A DNA stretch of 64,000 nucleotides from Bacillus sp. FJAT-28004 (GCF_001280845.1 NZ_LGHP01000001.1:2715769-2779768); one strand, 5' to 3'. Positions 45,113 through 53,735 are shown, counted from the stretch's first letter. Notes: generated from the sequence alone by a model not told the origin. Made by a program: numbers and translations.

Positions 45113-45500
45113 GGCACCACCCTTATTCCTTATGGTTATATGGTTAATGATTTAAGTCACTAACCTAACTTACAATATACCTATCAACTTGTCAAGTTGA
45201 ACATTTGTGCCTCTGCTAAATTCGTAAAGGAAAGAGCAGATGTTTTTACTCGATCTTGCTGTATGACGGTCTTACCGATGTCCAAATAAAAGTCATTTTC
45301 ATTTATCTCTGCAACCTGTGCAAAAAACGGTTTTGTCAGTTCTCATCGCATCACCTTTTTCTCCTTTATAGTTATATGGTTAATGGTTAAAGCCACTAAC
45401 CACTAACCCAATCTACAATATATCTATCTACTTGTCAAGTTGAATATTTGAGCCTCTGCTAAGTTCGTAAAGGAAGGAATCAATGTTTTTATTCGAGCTT
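45065..45500 (-). repeat. Tandem duplication of the gntR start and promoter
   Basis: 45065-45275 (first codons, promoter, upstream) is repeated with about 85 percent identity at 45300-45500. The second copy has lost the coding frame. Shared strings include TTATATGGTTAATG, GTCACTAACC/GCCACTAACC and CTTGTCAAGTTGAA. Confidence 0.8.
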
Positions 45501-45797
45501 ACTGTATTTTTAAATGTACATTCTTTTCTTTTTCTACAAAGTACCTAAGTTCATGTCGACGAAATTCCAGTTGTTCCTTTTACGACTATTCTAGGAAGGG
45601 TATCGGTAAACAAATGAGCATACAAGAATCTGTCTGTTCGAACGGCACTGATTCAAGAACATTATCGTTCGAAGCATAAAAAGACACGCAGGATCGGCGT
45701 GTTAATGAAGATGTATGTTAAATAAGCATGAAGGGTTACCCTATTGAGTAGGACAGTCCATCATGCTTGGTTGTAATACATTTATCCGATTCTCTTT
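45501..45797. other. Region with minor remnants
   Basis: A plus-strand frame RTALIQEHYRSKHKKTRRIG followed by VLMKMYVK near 45630-45710 looks like the end of a lost gene. No intact gene is present. Confidence 0.3.
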
Positions 45798-45980
45798 TTA
45801 TAAAATTTCATTGTGATTTTCTAGTAATTTATGTACTTTTTCCAAAATGGCGAGTAATGATTGACATTCTTCTGCATACTCAGATGTTACTTTGATACCT
45901 GAAACGGTTATCAAATTTTCATTTTGGATCTTCAGATCATCAATCATAAAGGTTAGTTGATTCAATTGTTCTTTCAATTG
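45798..45980 (-). pseudogene. Coiled-coil gene fragment
   Basis: The frame KEQLNQLTFMIDDLKIQNEN, then EECQSLLAILEKVHKLLENH and a stop. A stop codon sits right upstream and no ribosome binding site is visible, so the 5' part is lost. Confidence 0.4.
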
Positions 45981-46078
45981 CTTCGCTTGCTCTCAACAGA
46001 GTAGATTGTAGGAGGAATTATATTATTAGCTGTCGGACTTTTGTTCTGCTTTGAGGAAAACTAGCTAGCTAAATAAAA

Positions 46079-46112
46079 AAGAGTCGTTACCTTTGACGGT
46101 AATGACTCTTTA
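46079..46112 (-). terminator. Terminator
   Basis: AAAGAGTCATTACC / GGTAACGACTCTTTTTT on the minus strand. Confidence 0.75.
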
Positions 46113-46134
46113 GCTCATAACAGACTTGCTCAAT

Positions 46135-46222
46135 CTAATTATTTTCTAAATAACATCCAATTTTTCTTTGTAACATACTGGCCGATTTGGTTGTATCCAG
46201 CTTTAATCAGGTTATTAATGCT
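46135..46222 (-). pseudogene. C-terminal fragment of unknown gene
   Basis: YSINNLIKAGYNQIGQYVTK, then KNWMLFRK and a stop. It is cut on its upstream side by the group II intron fragment. Confidence 0.4.
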
Positions 46223-47519
46223 GTAAGTATAACGGACTCACAATGCCGCCCTGTGGGGTTCCGAGGTTCGATTCTTGAAATTGATCCTCATAGATCATCC
46301 CGGATTCCAGCATGTTCAAAATGACACGAAGCAGCTTTTTGTCCTGAAAGTCTTTGGATAAGATTTGAATCAAGGTGTCATGATCCACATTATCGAAAAA
46401 GCCTTTGATGTCAATTTCCACCGCCCAGTGGTAGTGATGACTACCCATAAGAGAGCGTACCCTCTCAATGGCGTGATGTGTGCAACGAAATGGACGAAAG
46501 ACGTAGCTGTGAGGATGTTGTTTACTTTCATAGATCGGTTCTAGAATACAACGCACTACGTCCTGAGCTACTCGATATACCAGTGTGGGTATGCCGAGCG
46601 GGCGCCTTTCATGTGGCTTATGCGGTTTCGGAATGTATATTCGTCGTACAGGCGAAGTCATATAGTTCTTCAATGTCTCCTTTACCTGGTTCCCTCAGAT
46701 TTCGTTTTTCCTCAGGTGTAGCGTAGTCGCTTCTCGTTTTTCCATCCACTCCCGGAGTCTTGGAGCCCAAATTACGTAATACCCGTGTAATGGAAAGATC
46801 GATGAATATGTTCCATCGAAGTAGTTGATGTAACCGGGAAAACTTTTGGTTTTGAATGGCTCGTTGCGCTAGGCGTGTTTGGGTTTCGAATCTCTTTCCT
46901 TCATGGAAGGATAGAGCGAAGGTAGACATCGCAATCGCCCCCCATCTTTAAAGATTCGCTAGGGGCTCTACTTTGCAAATACGCACTGACTTTAGACTGG
47001 ATTCCTTCGCCATGTAATAGGCTATCCTATCTCCGACTACTACGAATCCTCCGTCCCCCTTCTTTCACATTAACGTCAGCTGTCCAGTCTCAGTGAGACC
47101 GAAAGAAGGGGTTCCCACGTTCACTGTAAGTCGTCTCGCTACTTTAGGTCGTCACTATACGCGGGGAAGATTTGCAGGATTGCACCTCTTTATCCATACA
47201 ACCACCGGTTCTTGTTTGAATCGGGTCGACGTGTCAAGCTCAAGGACATGTCGTTCATTCCACCCACTCGTATCATCCATTCGTTTTCAAGTGTTAAACG
47301 TGATCGCGCTTCGTACATGACTTTGCTTTCGCTAACCATGGCAGGTCATTGAGGCTAGCCCTGCTTCTTGGAAAGATGGATTTTCTTCACAGGTACATTG
47401 TTGGATGGGCTTCACACCCCGGATTTGCTCGAACCCGACGTATACCATTCTAGCCTGATAGGGTATGAGGTAACCCTTCACTTGATACAAGTATCTATTT
47501 ACAGCGCCTCGTGGCGCAC
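46223..47519 (-). mobile_element. Group II intron, 3'-truncated
   Basis: The 5' end reads GTGCGCCACGAGGCGC at 47519, a typical group II start with its first stem. About 580 nt of structured RNA follow, then the reverse transcriptase gene. Everything after RT block 4 (including domains V and VI) is gone, so splicing is impossible. The upstream exon reads CAGCTCTAACGGGTACAATT, reminiscent of the cassette core arm. Confidence 0.8.
46240..46929 (-). pseudogene. ltrA: Group II intron reverse transcriptase/maturase, broken
   Basis: RT motifs: TPGVDGKT, then in the next frame SPVRRIYIPKPHKPHERRPL, GIPTLVYRVAQDVVRCILEP, AVEIDIKGFFDNVDHDTL and GTPQGGIVSPL. A frameshift lies near 46640. The catalytic YADD block, the X domain and the endonuclease are absent. 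Confidence 0.88.
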
Positions 47520-47599
47520 TGAGCAATTGTACCCGTTAGAGCTGAATGCCCAGCATAACAAAGGTCGAGTCTTGATTTTATTTTGAAATAAGTCAAACA

Positions 47600-47790
47600 C
47601 TTTATAAATAGTATATCGGCAATCGGTATACATTCTTGGCCTTTTTCGGCATTCGGTACATATTCTTGACATTGTACATTGCCAAGAATATGTACCGATA
47701 AAACAAAAAAACCGCGATTTACGCGGTAATTAATCGGCTCATATTCTTGTCATCCGACATCGGATGACTAAGAACTTGATCCCATTCCCT
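47600..47790. mobile_element. Transposon ends, head-to-head pair
   Basis: The left element ends ATTCTTGTCATCCGACA. Directly after it TCGGATGACTAAGAACTTGA opens an end of the other subtype in the opposite direction. The inner part has the CGGTACATATTCTTGAC iterons and the CCGCGATTTACGCGG hairpin. Confidence 0.6.
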
Positions 47791-47863
47791 CGCGAATAAG
47801 CAAAACAAGAAAAAAAATGCTTGCACGGATTCCCCGAATCCTTCACGATTAATACAATAAAAA

Positions 47864-47890
47864 AATCCGCTTGCGCGGATTCCCATTGTT
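47864..47890 (-). terminator. Terminator
   Basis: GAATCCGC/GCGGATT then TTTTTTATTG on the minus strand, after the 47902 gene. Confidence 0.7.
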
Positions 47891-47901
47891 GATTATGCAG
47901 T

Positions 47902-48186
47902 TTATAATATCAATCTCAATACATACTGATCGACATATTGACAAAGCTCTTTGTTTTCCTGGGTCATATGTGAGTAGTACATCATTGATGCACCTAGCGG
48001 ATTGTAGGATTTCATCGAATATAGACTCGATCGAATTGACTTCTTTTCGTGCGGGCATTCACCGAACGATCTGTTCATTAACGAATGCAAAGTGTTTCTC
48101 GTCTCATAATAAAATTCTACAGACTGTTTTTTTGCCATGTCAGGATGAAATCTAAAAGCCATCTCTGGAATACATCTATCTTTCAT
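47902..48186 (-). CDS. Small protein, 94 aa, unknown
   Basis: Soluble, Cys/Met/Tyr-rich (PLGASMMYYSHMTQENKELC). The clear terminator downstream supports it as a gene. The start is weak (AAAAGGA directly before ATG). Just upstream, a frame YFKEWLNIAKQRSKNLTVLK ends, a remnant of another gene. Confidence 0.45.
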   Translation of the reverse strand: MKDRCIPEMAFRFHPDMAKKQSVEFYYETRNTLHSLMNRSFGECPHEKKSIRSSLYSMKSYNPLGASMMYYSHMTQENKELCQYVDQYVLRLIL

Positions 48187-48469
48187 TCCTTTTATTTCAG
48201 AACGGTTAAATTCTTTGATCTTTGTTTTGCAATATTAAGCCACTCTTTGAAATAGCTTAAGCATATATGTGCCGTGACTTTATTTATGATCCAATGAACC
48301 AAATTTCTATTTTCGATTACTTTAAGATTGGAGTAATACATTTTGAGCCATACTGTCACATCTCAACTATTTACAAAACCATCAGTATTACACACTTCAC
48401 ATGTCAACGGCGGCAACAATTAATCAAAGCACAAAAAAACGGTATCTCTGCCGTTTAGGTTTAAGGTAT

Positions 48470-48547
48470 TGGTGGGGATAATCGGGATCAAACCGACGAC
48501 CTCTTGCATTCCATGCAAGTGCTCTCCCAGCTGAGAGCTAATTCCCT
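48470..48547 (-). tRNA. tRNA-Ala-like gene with GGA anticodon, probably degenerate
   Basis: The sequence folds as a tRNA with an encoded CCA end: D arm GCTC/GAGC, anticodon arm CTTGC-ATGGAAT-GCAAG, T arm GTCGG/CCGAT. It is nearly identical to tRNA-Ala(GGC), but the anticodon is GGA (Ser). The D loop has two extra bases, the acceptor stem has three mismatches, and the G3-U70 alanine identity pair is replaced. It is a pseudo-tRNA or an altered tRNA, and not a normal serine tRNA because the long variable arm is absent. Confidence 0.6.
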
Positions 48548-48692
48548 GTGCTTAAACTGCCTTGCATTTTTTAATCTCTTTTTGGGTGTTTAATACCCCT
48601 GTGTGTTTCCAGCATAGTAAATAAATAGATGTAATCGTCTCTAACATTACATGGATATCACGGTATCGTATTAAATGATTAAGTCATAATAG

Positions 48693-48732
48693 AAGGCAGG
48701 CTGTCAAGAGACTTTCTTGACAGCCTGCCCTC
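48693..48732 (-). terminator. Terminator of the VanZ gene
   Basis: GGCAGGCTGTCAAGA / TCTTGACAGCCTGCC is a perfect 15-bp stem just after the VanZ stop. Confidence 0.8.
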
Positions 48733-48767
48733 GATTATTGCGTTTCTATTTGTTGTGTGTTAGTTCT

Positions 48768-49685
48768 TCACTCCCACCAATGCTTCATTTCACTGATTCC
48801 AACATCCCACAGCTTAGCGTTCCCAGAAACTATAATCGTAATTTCATTTATCTTCTCAAAATGCCAATCCAAAGCCTCTGCCTCTTGATCATCTTGGGCA
48901 ATTCGCTGAAATATTTTTTTCCCATCTACGATTATTTTAACTTCACCCATAAAGGCTCCATTGTCGGGAATACCGTAATAGAAATAAACCAATACATCTT
49001 TTTTGTTCCCTAGGATGTAGGTGTATTTTTTGCTTGATTCACCTTCACCGCTATATACGTTCATTTTGGGCTCTATTCCCTTGCCTGCTACGGTGAGACT
49101 AGGAAGATTTTCTGTCAAAGGCATGCTTCCTGTAAATTCTTTCACATCATGTAAAGCTTGAATAGGACCTTCTCTTTTCTCTAGAACGTAATGGATGGTT
49201 TCAGAGATCGCTATGATTCCAATAAGAAGTACACCCATAGATAGAACCGAAACAATAAGCTTTTTATAAGAGATCTTTGAAGCAAATCCAACTCTATACA
49301 TAACAAATCCAATCGCTGCACCTAATGTATTGGATATTACATCATCTACATCAAAGCTGCCAAGATATGTTAAAGCTTGCAGTGTTTCCAAAACGAGAAT
49401 CGTCAAGATAAAGAAGGTTATAAACCTCCCAAAGCGTATACGATACAATAGGGGAATGAGTACACCAAAAGGGATAAAAGCAGCAATATTTCCAAATGCA
49501 AATATCCATGAGAAGGTTAGTTTTGGAAATAGAAGCGGAACTCCCTCTGGAATAAGCATAAATGTGTATCCATTTTCACTGGCTGCATGATCTACTCTAT
49601 TAAAAGCAAAGAACATAAAATATAAGACAACAATTGTGTATAAGATGGATCCTACAAAGATGGTCTTTCGTAATTTCACTTCCAT
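48768..49685 (-). CDS. VanZ family membrane protein with extracellular domain
   Basis: Residues 1-165 are a VanZ-like domain with five helices (FGNIAAFIPFGVLIPLL, GSFDVDDVISNTLGAAIGF), the family linked to glycopeptide tolerance. Residues 170-305 form an outer beta-rich domain like NPCBM-type carbohydrate binders (KVYSGEGESSKKYTY-like, WDVGISEMKHW). The gene has its own terminator and a palindromic operator candidate upstream. It is not a cassette. Confidence 0.85.
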   Translation of the reverse strand: MEVKLRKTIFVGSILYTIVVLYFMFFAFNRVDHAASENGYTFMLIPEGVPLLFPKLTFSWIFAFGNIAAFIPFGVLIPLLYRIRFGRFITFFILTILVLETLQALTYLGSFDVDDVISNTLGAAIGFVMYRVGFASKISYKKLIVSVLSMGVLLIGIIAISETIHYVLEKREGPIQALHDVKEFTGSMPLTENLPSLTVAGKGIEPKMNVYSGEGESSKKYTYILGNKKDVLVYFYYGIPDNGAFMGEVKIIVDGKKIFQRIAQDDQEAEALDWHFEKINEITIIVSGNAKLWDVGISEMKHWWE

Positions 49686-49810
49686 AATATCTCCTTTAAT
49701 ATAGGTTGAATTTACATTGCTAACTCTACGGATCCTTAGTCACACTTAATACCCCACTACCCACAATCTCTCCCCCATGTTGCGATAAATTTAGTATATC
49801 TGCCCAAAAT

Positions 49811-49853
49811 GACTTTCAAGTGACTTTTAAGTGACATTCTAGTCACTTAAAAG
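49811..49853. promoter_or_regulatory. Perfect 12-bp inverted repeat upstream of vanZ
   Basis: CTTTTAAGTGAC, ATTCTA, GTCACTTAAAAG, preceded by a third partial copy (CTTTCAAGTGAC) in direct repeat. It is a likely operator for a repressor or activator of the vanZ gene. Confidence 0.55.
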
Positions 49854-50085
49854 CTTATTAAACGAATTGTTTAAATTGAATCCGAAATCCTGCATTTTGG
49901 TTATCCCGTTCTCATAATACAGATTCGTATCTAATAAAGTTAGAAATAGATACCTTAACTTATTTACTCTTTCTATGCTAAAAATGACCATATTAAGTCA
50001 ATAAGAAGCTATAGGAGCTTTAAGGAATTTTGAAATTCGATTACCTTATTGAAAATGGATATTTCATTATTAAATTCCAGGTTTT

Positions 50086-50171
50086 ATTAAGCTAACCTGC
50101 CCGTTAGTTTAATGAAGCATCGTCAGTCTAATACTTTATCTTCTATAACACGACTTACTCATGAGTATTAC
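50086..50171. repeat. Best 11-6-11 core site plus FGE fragment
   Basis: Arm ATTAAGCTAAC, spacer CTGCCC, arm GTTAGTTTAAT: the arms are inverted repeats with one mismatch. The FGE-derived QSNTLF..ITRLTH segment follows, then a transposon end. Confidence 0.75.
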
Positions 50172-50284
50172 GGCAGCACGTTTGTTTTTTAGAATGAACG
50201 ACATGGTGCATCATTTCCCCGTCGGGAATGGGACTATGTTCTTGTCACTAGTCGGGAATGGGATCAAGTTCTTGACTTCCGACA
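50172..50284. mobile_element. Transposon end, fourth cluster
   Basis: CAGCACGTTTGTTTTTTAG through two GTCGGGAATGGGA iterons to CTTCCGACA. Same as 5523 and 39104. Confidence 0.6.
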
Positions 50285-50301
50285 ATGGCGCTTATAAAAG
50301 T

Positions 50302-50400
50302 TGCATTAAACTGCCCGTTAGCTTAATGAAGCATTGTCAGTCTAAAACTTTATTTTCTCAGTCTAACACTTTATTTTTCAGTCTAGAACATTACATTATT
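50302..50400. repeat. Core site followed by three short tandem copies
   Basis: TTGCATTAAA, CTGCCC, GTTAGCTTAAT, then three degenerate repeats of CAGTCTAAAACTTTATTTT derived from the FGE fragment. Confidence 0.65.
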
Positions 50401-50647
50401 TTCTTCAAACAATGGGAATGGCGAGAAAACGTTGGTGTAGGACACGAATTCACCTACATTAATGACACAAAATTACCAACATTGTCTCCCACGTTCGCAA
50501 CATTCTTATCAAAACAGAACCTACGTTCCTTCCTTAATTAATTAAACAGTAAAGGGTTGACCTTCAACAGCCTACCAGCGTAGTGGAGCCATTAACATCA
50601 TACCAAGGAGTCTTTTTATTTTTTTAACCTCGTATTTCTTCAGAATA
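50401..50647. other. Possible coding remnant
   Basis: A plus-strand frame FFKQWEWRENVGVGHEFTYI, then NDTKLPTLSPTFATFLSKQN, runs to 50541 without its own start. No intact gene is seen. Confidence 0.25.
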
Positions 50648-50726
50648 GGAATGCTGCCCATTAGCTTAATAAAAACAAGGAGCAGCTACCGTAGTAACTG
50701 CTCCTTCGTTCCCCGTTAGTTGAATA
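50648..50726. repeat. Cassette joint, class A
   Basis: Core 1 (AGGAATG, CTGCCC, ATTAGCTTAAT), hairpin GGAGCAGCTACCGTAGTAAC, core 2 (CGTTCCCC, GTTAGTTGAAT). Confidence 0.75.
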
Positions 50727-50733
50727 AAACACG

Positions 50734-50841
50734 TTATTCTATTGCTTTTCTTGCAAACTTAATTTCCATATCAATGTTAGGATATTTTTTCTGTACTAAT
50801 TCTAATGTTTTTATGTAATCTTCAGAACTGCATGCCATCAT
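50734..50841 (-). pseudogene. Truncated cassette gene, last 35 codons
   Basis: ACSSEDYIKTLELVQKKYPN, then IDMEIKFARKAIE and a stop next to a core arm. No ribosome binding site; the 5' part is missing. Confidence 0.45.
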
Positions 50842-50875
50842 TTACATGCATGATGGCAACATCGAATTAAAAAAA

Positions 50876-50918
50876 CGGGCTGTCTCGAAGTAGATTTATC
50901 TACTTGAAAACAGCCCTT
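50876..50918 (-). terminator. Terminator of the TetR operon
   Basis: GGGCTGT ... ACAGCCC enclosing AAGTAGAT/ATCTACTT, with an A/T-rich flank. Confidence 0.75.
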
Positions 50919-50938
50919 ACTTGCCATGTTACTCTTCG

Positions 50939-51547
50939 CTATAAAGGAGCAATCATCCTCAGTAGCACGTCAACTCTCGGAAGCTGGTAGCCACCAATCT
51001 TCTGCACATTAAGTACCATCAGACCGGAGAGGACCGATAGGTAAGACGAAATCATTTCGTCCAAATCGCCAACCACAAGCTCTCCGAGCTCTTGTCCTTC
51101 CCGGAATAATGCCTGCAGTTGCTTGACGTAATTGTCCATCGAGTAATGCTTCATCAACTCCACCACCTTTTCAGGCACTCCATCTGATGTTCGTGCCTGA
51201 TGGATCAGCAGAAAGTAGTCCGTACCACTTTCATCCAACATATCTTGCGTCAACGCTCTGATTTTATCGATCGGCGAGCCCGGCAGCTCATAAACACTTT
51301 GCATAGCCTCAGCCGATGCAATCATTGCTCTTTCAACAAGTGTTGTAAAAAGCTCTTCTTTAGACGTAAAGTAATGATAAAGCAGCCCATGACTAATCTC
51401 GGCTTCAGCGGCAATCATGCTCATTTTCGTCCCAATAATACCCCGCCTTGCAAAAACTTTAAGCGCAGCGCTTATAATTTGCTCCCTGCGTTCATCTCGA
51501 ATGTGATGCTGTTGTTCTTCATTCAACGGAGACAATACGTCTTTCAC
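50939..51547 (-). CDS. TetR/AcrR-family repressor
   Basis: An N-terminal TetR helix-turn-helix (AALKVFARRGIIGTKMSMIA, ISHGLLYHYFTSKEELFTTL) and a helical ligand domain; 202 residues. It lies 2 bp behind the oxidoreductase gene in one operon. The two palindromes upstream of that gene are its likely operators. The GTG start has TAGGAG close by; a TTG four codons later is the alternative. Confidence 0.92.
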   Translation of the reverse strand: MKDVLSPLNEEQQHHIRDERREQIISAALKVFARRGIIGTKMSMIAAEAEISHGLLYHYFTSKEELFTTLVERAMIASAEAMQSVYELPGSPIDKIRALTQDMLDESGTDYFLLIHQARTSDGVPEKVVELMKHYSMDNYVKQLQALFREGQELGELVVGDLDEMISSYLSVLSGLMVLNVQKIGGYQLPRVDVLLRMIAPL

Positions 51548-51549
51548 TC

Positions 51550-52995
51550 CTAACTTGGAATCATTTTAGTTAATGCTTCTTCTAACGGCAGCTCGAATTC
51601 TTTCAGCAGGTCCGCGAGTAGTTGCTGTCCTTCCTCCGATGCCTCAAGCACCGACTTGACCATCTGTGGATTAAACAACTCATGCAGCGGTAATGATAGC
51701 GAATTAACGCCCCAGTATAAACCGAATAGCTTGAAATTATGATTCGCAGTCCCCTCTTTTAGGATCAAATTCATATACCTGCTGCCAAAAGCAATTCCCT
51801 TGAGTGGTTCAGTGCCTGCCTCATATTCGACGCCATCCCACTGCAAATCCGCTGCGCAATTTAACCACCAGGCAGGGGTAATGGCCTTTTCTTGTATCCT
51901 ACGGAGCACCTTTTGCTCGAAATGAGGCTCAGGGTTGTTCTGTCGCTCCTGCAACAAGGTGTTTAGCAAATCCACTTCTATGGCAGCAACCGTCATCCCT
52001 TGACCAAAAATCGGGTCATAGATACAGAACGCGTCGCCCAACACTAACAATCCGTCCGGCCATCTTTCCATTTGCTCATAGTGGTGACGGTACAGTTCTG
52101 GTACGCGAAAACCCTTAGGCGGGGTGATAGGTTCGAGCTCACACAAGATTTCTGCAATCATGGGGGTAGGAAGCTGAGCGACCTCTTGTTCGAAATCTTC
52201 TGCATTCGTTGGTGGATAGTGCCCACCTGGACGATACAGTAGCATTTCAGCCACCTGATTCTCTATAAAGGAAAATACACCCGTAAATGTTCCCTTGACC
52301 GGTTGGCCCATGATGTTGATCACATCCCATTTCTCAATCAGGTGCTTCAAATGTGCAGGTACGTTATATCGACGCGTACTATATCCTATAGCTGCTTTCA
52401 TCCGATCAGATCGAGGTATATCATATCCAAACTCCTTCAACCATTGCGTCAGTTTGGAGGCACGGCCGCTGGCATCCACAACAAGATCCGCCAAGAATTC
52501 GCACTTCTTGCTTGTTCCCCGCCTACGTACTTGGACTCCCGTAACGGCCGTATGATTCGGAGTTGTATGAAGCCCAATGACATCATGCTCCGCTAGCAGC
52601 CGTACATTGGGAATCTCCTTTACACGTCCACGAATCACCCACTCCAGTACAGCACGGCTGAACTTGATGTCGTTCCGTTGATAAGGTCCGGCTACTGTTC
52701 CATATTGATTCATCATATGAACGGTTTTATTTAGTGAACTTGGTGAACCAAGAGCCACCAATTCTTCCTCATAGCAAGGAAAAAGCTGCTCCATAATCAT
52801 TTTACCACGCTGTGTGAACCTATGGGGATGAAAGCCATGCGGAGCGCCATTCCGATCTGCGGGATGATGCGGAAATTTGTCCTTGTCGAAAAGGATTACC
52901 TCTTCGTAATACGACGAGAGGACCCTAGCCGTCATTAAACCTGTGATGCTACCACCGATCACGATAGCCTTGCCTTCTTTTTGTATATTCTTCAT
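51550..52995 (-). CDS. FAD-dependent oxidoreductase/monooxygenase-like
   Basis: The ATG encoding MKNIQKEGKAIVIGGSITGL is chosen for AGGGG 8 nt upstream. The dinucleotide-binding motif (GGSITGL; GxGxxG variant) and the second FAD motif (GDAFCIYDPIFGQGM) place it with flavin monooxygenase/halogenase-like enzymes that act on aromatic or polyketide-like compounds. Co-regulation with TetR suggests a detoxification role. Confidence 0.85.
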   Translation of the reverse strand: MKNIQKEGKAIVIGGSITGLMTARVLSSYYEEVILFDKDKFPHHPADRNGAPHGFHPHRFTQRGKMIMEQLFPCYEEELVALGSPSSLNKTVHMMNQYGTVAGPYQRNDIKFSRAVLEWVIRGRVKEIPNVRLLAEHDVIGLHTTPNHTAVTGVQVRRRGTSKKCEFLADLVVDASGRASKLTQWLKEFGYDIPRSDRMKAAIGYSTRRYNVPAHLKHLIEKWDVINIMGQPVKGTFTGVFSFIENQVAEMLLYRPGGHYPPTNAEDFEQEVAQLPTPMIAEILCELEPITPPKGFRVPELYRHHYEQMERWPDGLLVLGDAFCIYDPIFGQGMTVAAIEVDLLNTLLQERQNNPEPHFEQKVLRRIQEKAITPAWWLNCAADLQWDGVEYEAGTEPLKGIAFGSRYMNLILKEGTANHNFKLFGLYWGVNSLSLPLHELFNPQMVKSVLEASEEGQQLLADLLKEFELPLEEALTKMIPS

Positions 52996-53016
52996 ATGAT
53001 TCACCCCTAACATTCG

Positions 53017-53085
53017 ATTGACTTAATCAGTCAATTATTCACTAAAAAAATGTGTTCGATTTTTAGATTGACTAGATCAGTCAAT
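53017..53085. promoter_or_regulatory. Two TetR-type operator palindromes
   Basis: ATTGACT-TAATC-AGTCAAT at 53017-53035 and ATTGACT-AGATC-AGTCAAT at 53067-53085. They share 7-bp arms and start exactly 50 bp apart, so they lie on the same DNA face (close to five turns). Confidence 0.8.
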
Positions 53086-53219
53086 AATAGAATAGACAAT
53101 TATTTTCCGTAAGTCAATAAACTATATTCCTTTTTTTAACAGGACAAAGCAAGGCAATGTCATAGACCCTAGGTGGAAATCTCATAGCCGGCTAATTCCT
53201 CTGATGAGAGTGCTTTTTT

Positions 53220-53531
53220 TTGCTGGAATGGAAGCTAAAGATCGATAAAAACATTTCGGCTGACATTGTCCCACTCTACGGAGATGCAAAAAGCAGCAGT
53301 ACGTGTGCGGATCGGCATGTAGGTCAAGCCGCCAACCGGGCAAAAGAATCTGAGGGTGAAGCAAGCGGTAGTGGATTGGTGGAATCGGAAACGGCAGACG
53401 GGATCAGAGTTAGCAGCAAACTTGCAGAAAGCAGCAAGACGCATGCCCTGCTGGCGAGGATCTTTCCTCAGGCTATAGATTTGCTGATTGGATCGTGTTT
53501 TATCATCTTCTTCACCCATCAGGATGTTTGA
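53220..53531 (+). other. Open frame of doubtful coding value
   Basis: A 103-codon GC-rich frame with no ribosome binding site, Ser/Ala/Glu-rich, ending in a hydrophobic stretch (IDLLIGSCFIIFF). It may be a fragment of foreign DNA. The region 53086-53640 holds nothing else. Confidence 0.2.
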
Positions 53532-53640
53532 TAAATTTTTTAACGTAAAGAAAACGAAAAAGTTTCTTTAAAACTCCTTAGATGAATAAATTAAGGAAAT
53601 GAATTGATTTATCTTTAAATGGGTAATTCTCAAGAGTTGT

Positions 53641-53735
53641 TACGCTAAACTTCCCATTAGCTTAACAAAGAAATGGAGCAGCTGCCGCATCAAACTGCTC
53701 CTTGATTGTACAACTATCGTTCTCCGTTAGCTGAA
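53641..53735. repeat. Cassette joint, class A
   Basis: Core 1 (TACGCTAAA, CTTCCC, ATTAGCTTAAC), hairpin GGAGCAGCTGCCGCATC, core 2 (TACAACTATC, GTTCTCC, GTTAGCTGAAT). Confidence 0.8.

Noticed and set aside
53220..53531. New membrane protein gene on the plus strand
   Set aside because: No ribosome binding site, unusual composition and no domain. The minus strand here is also open by chance in GC-rich DNA.
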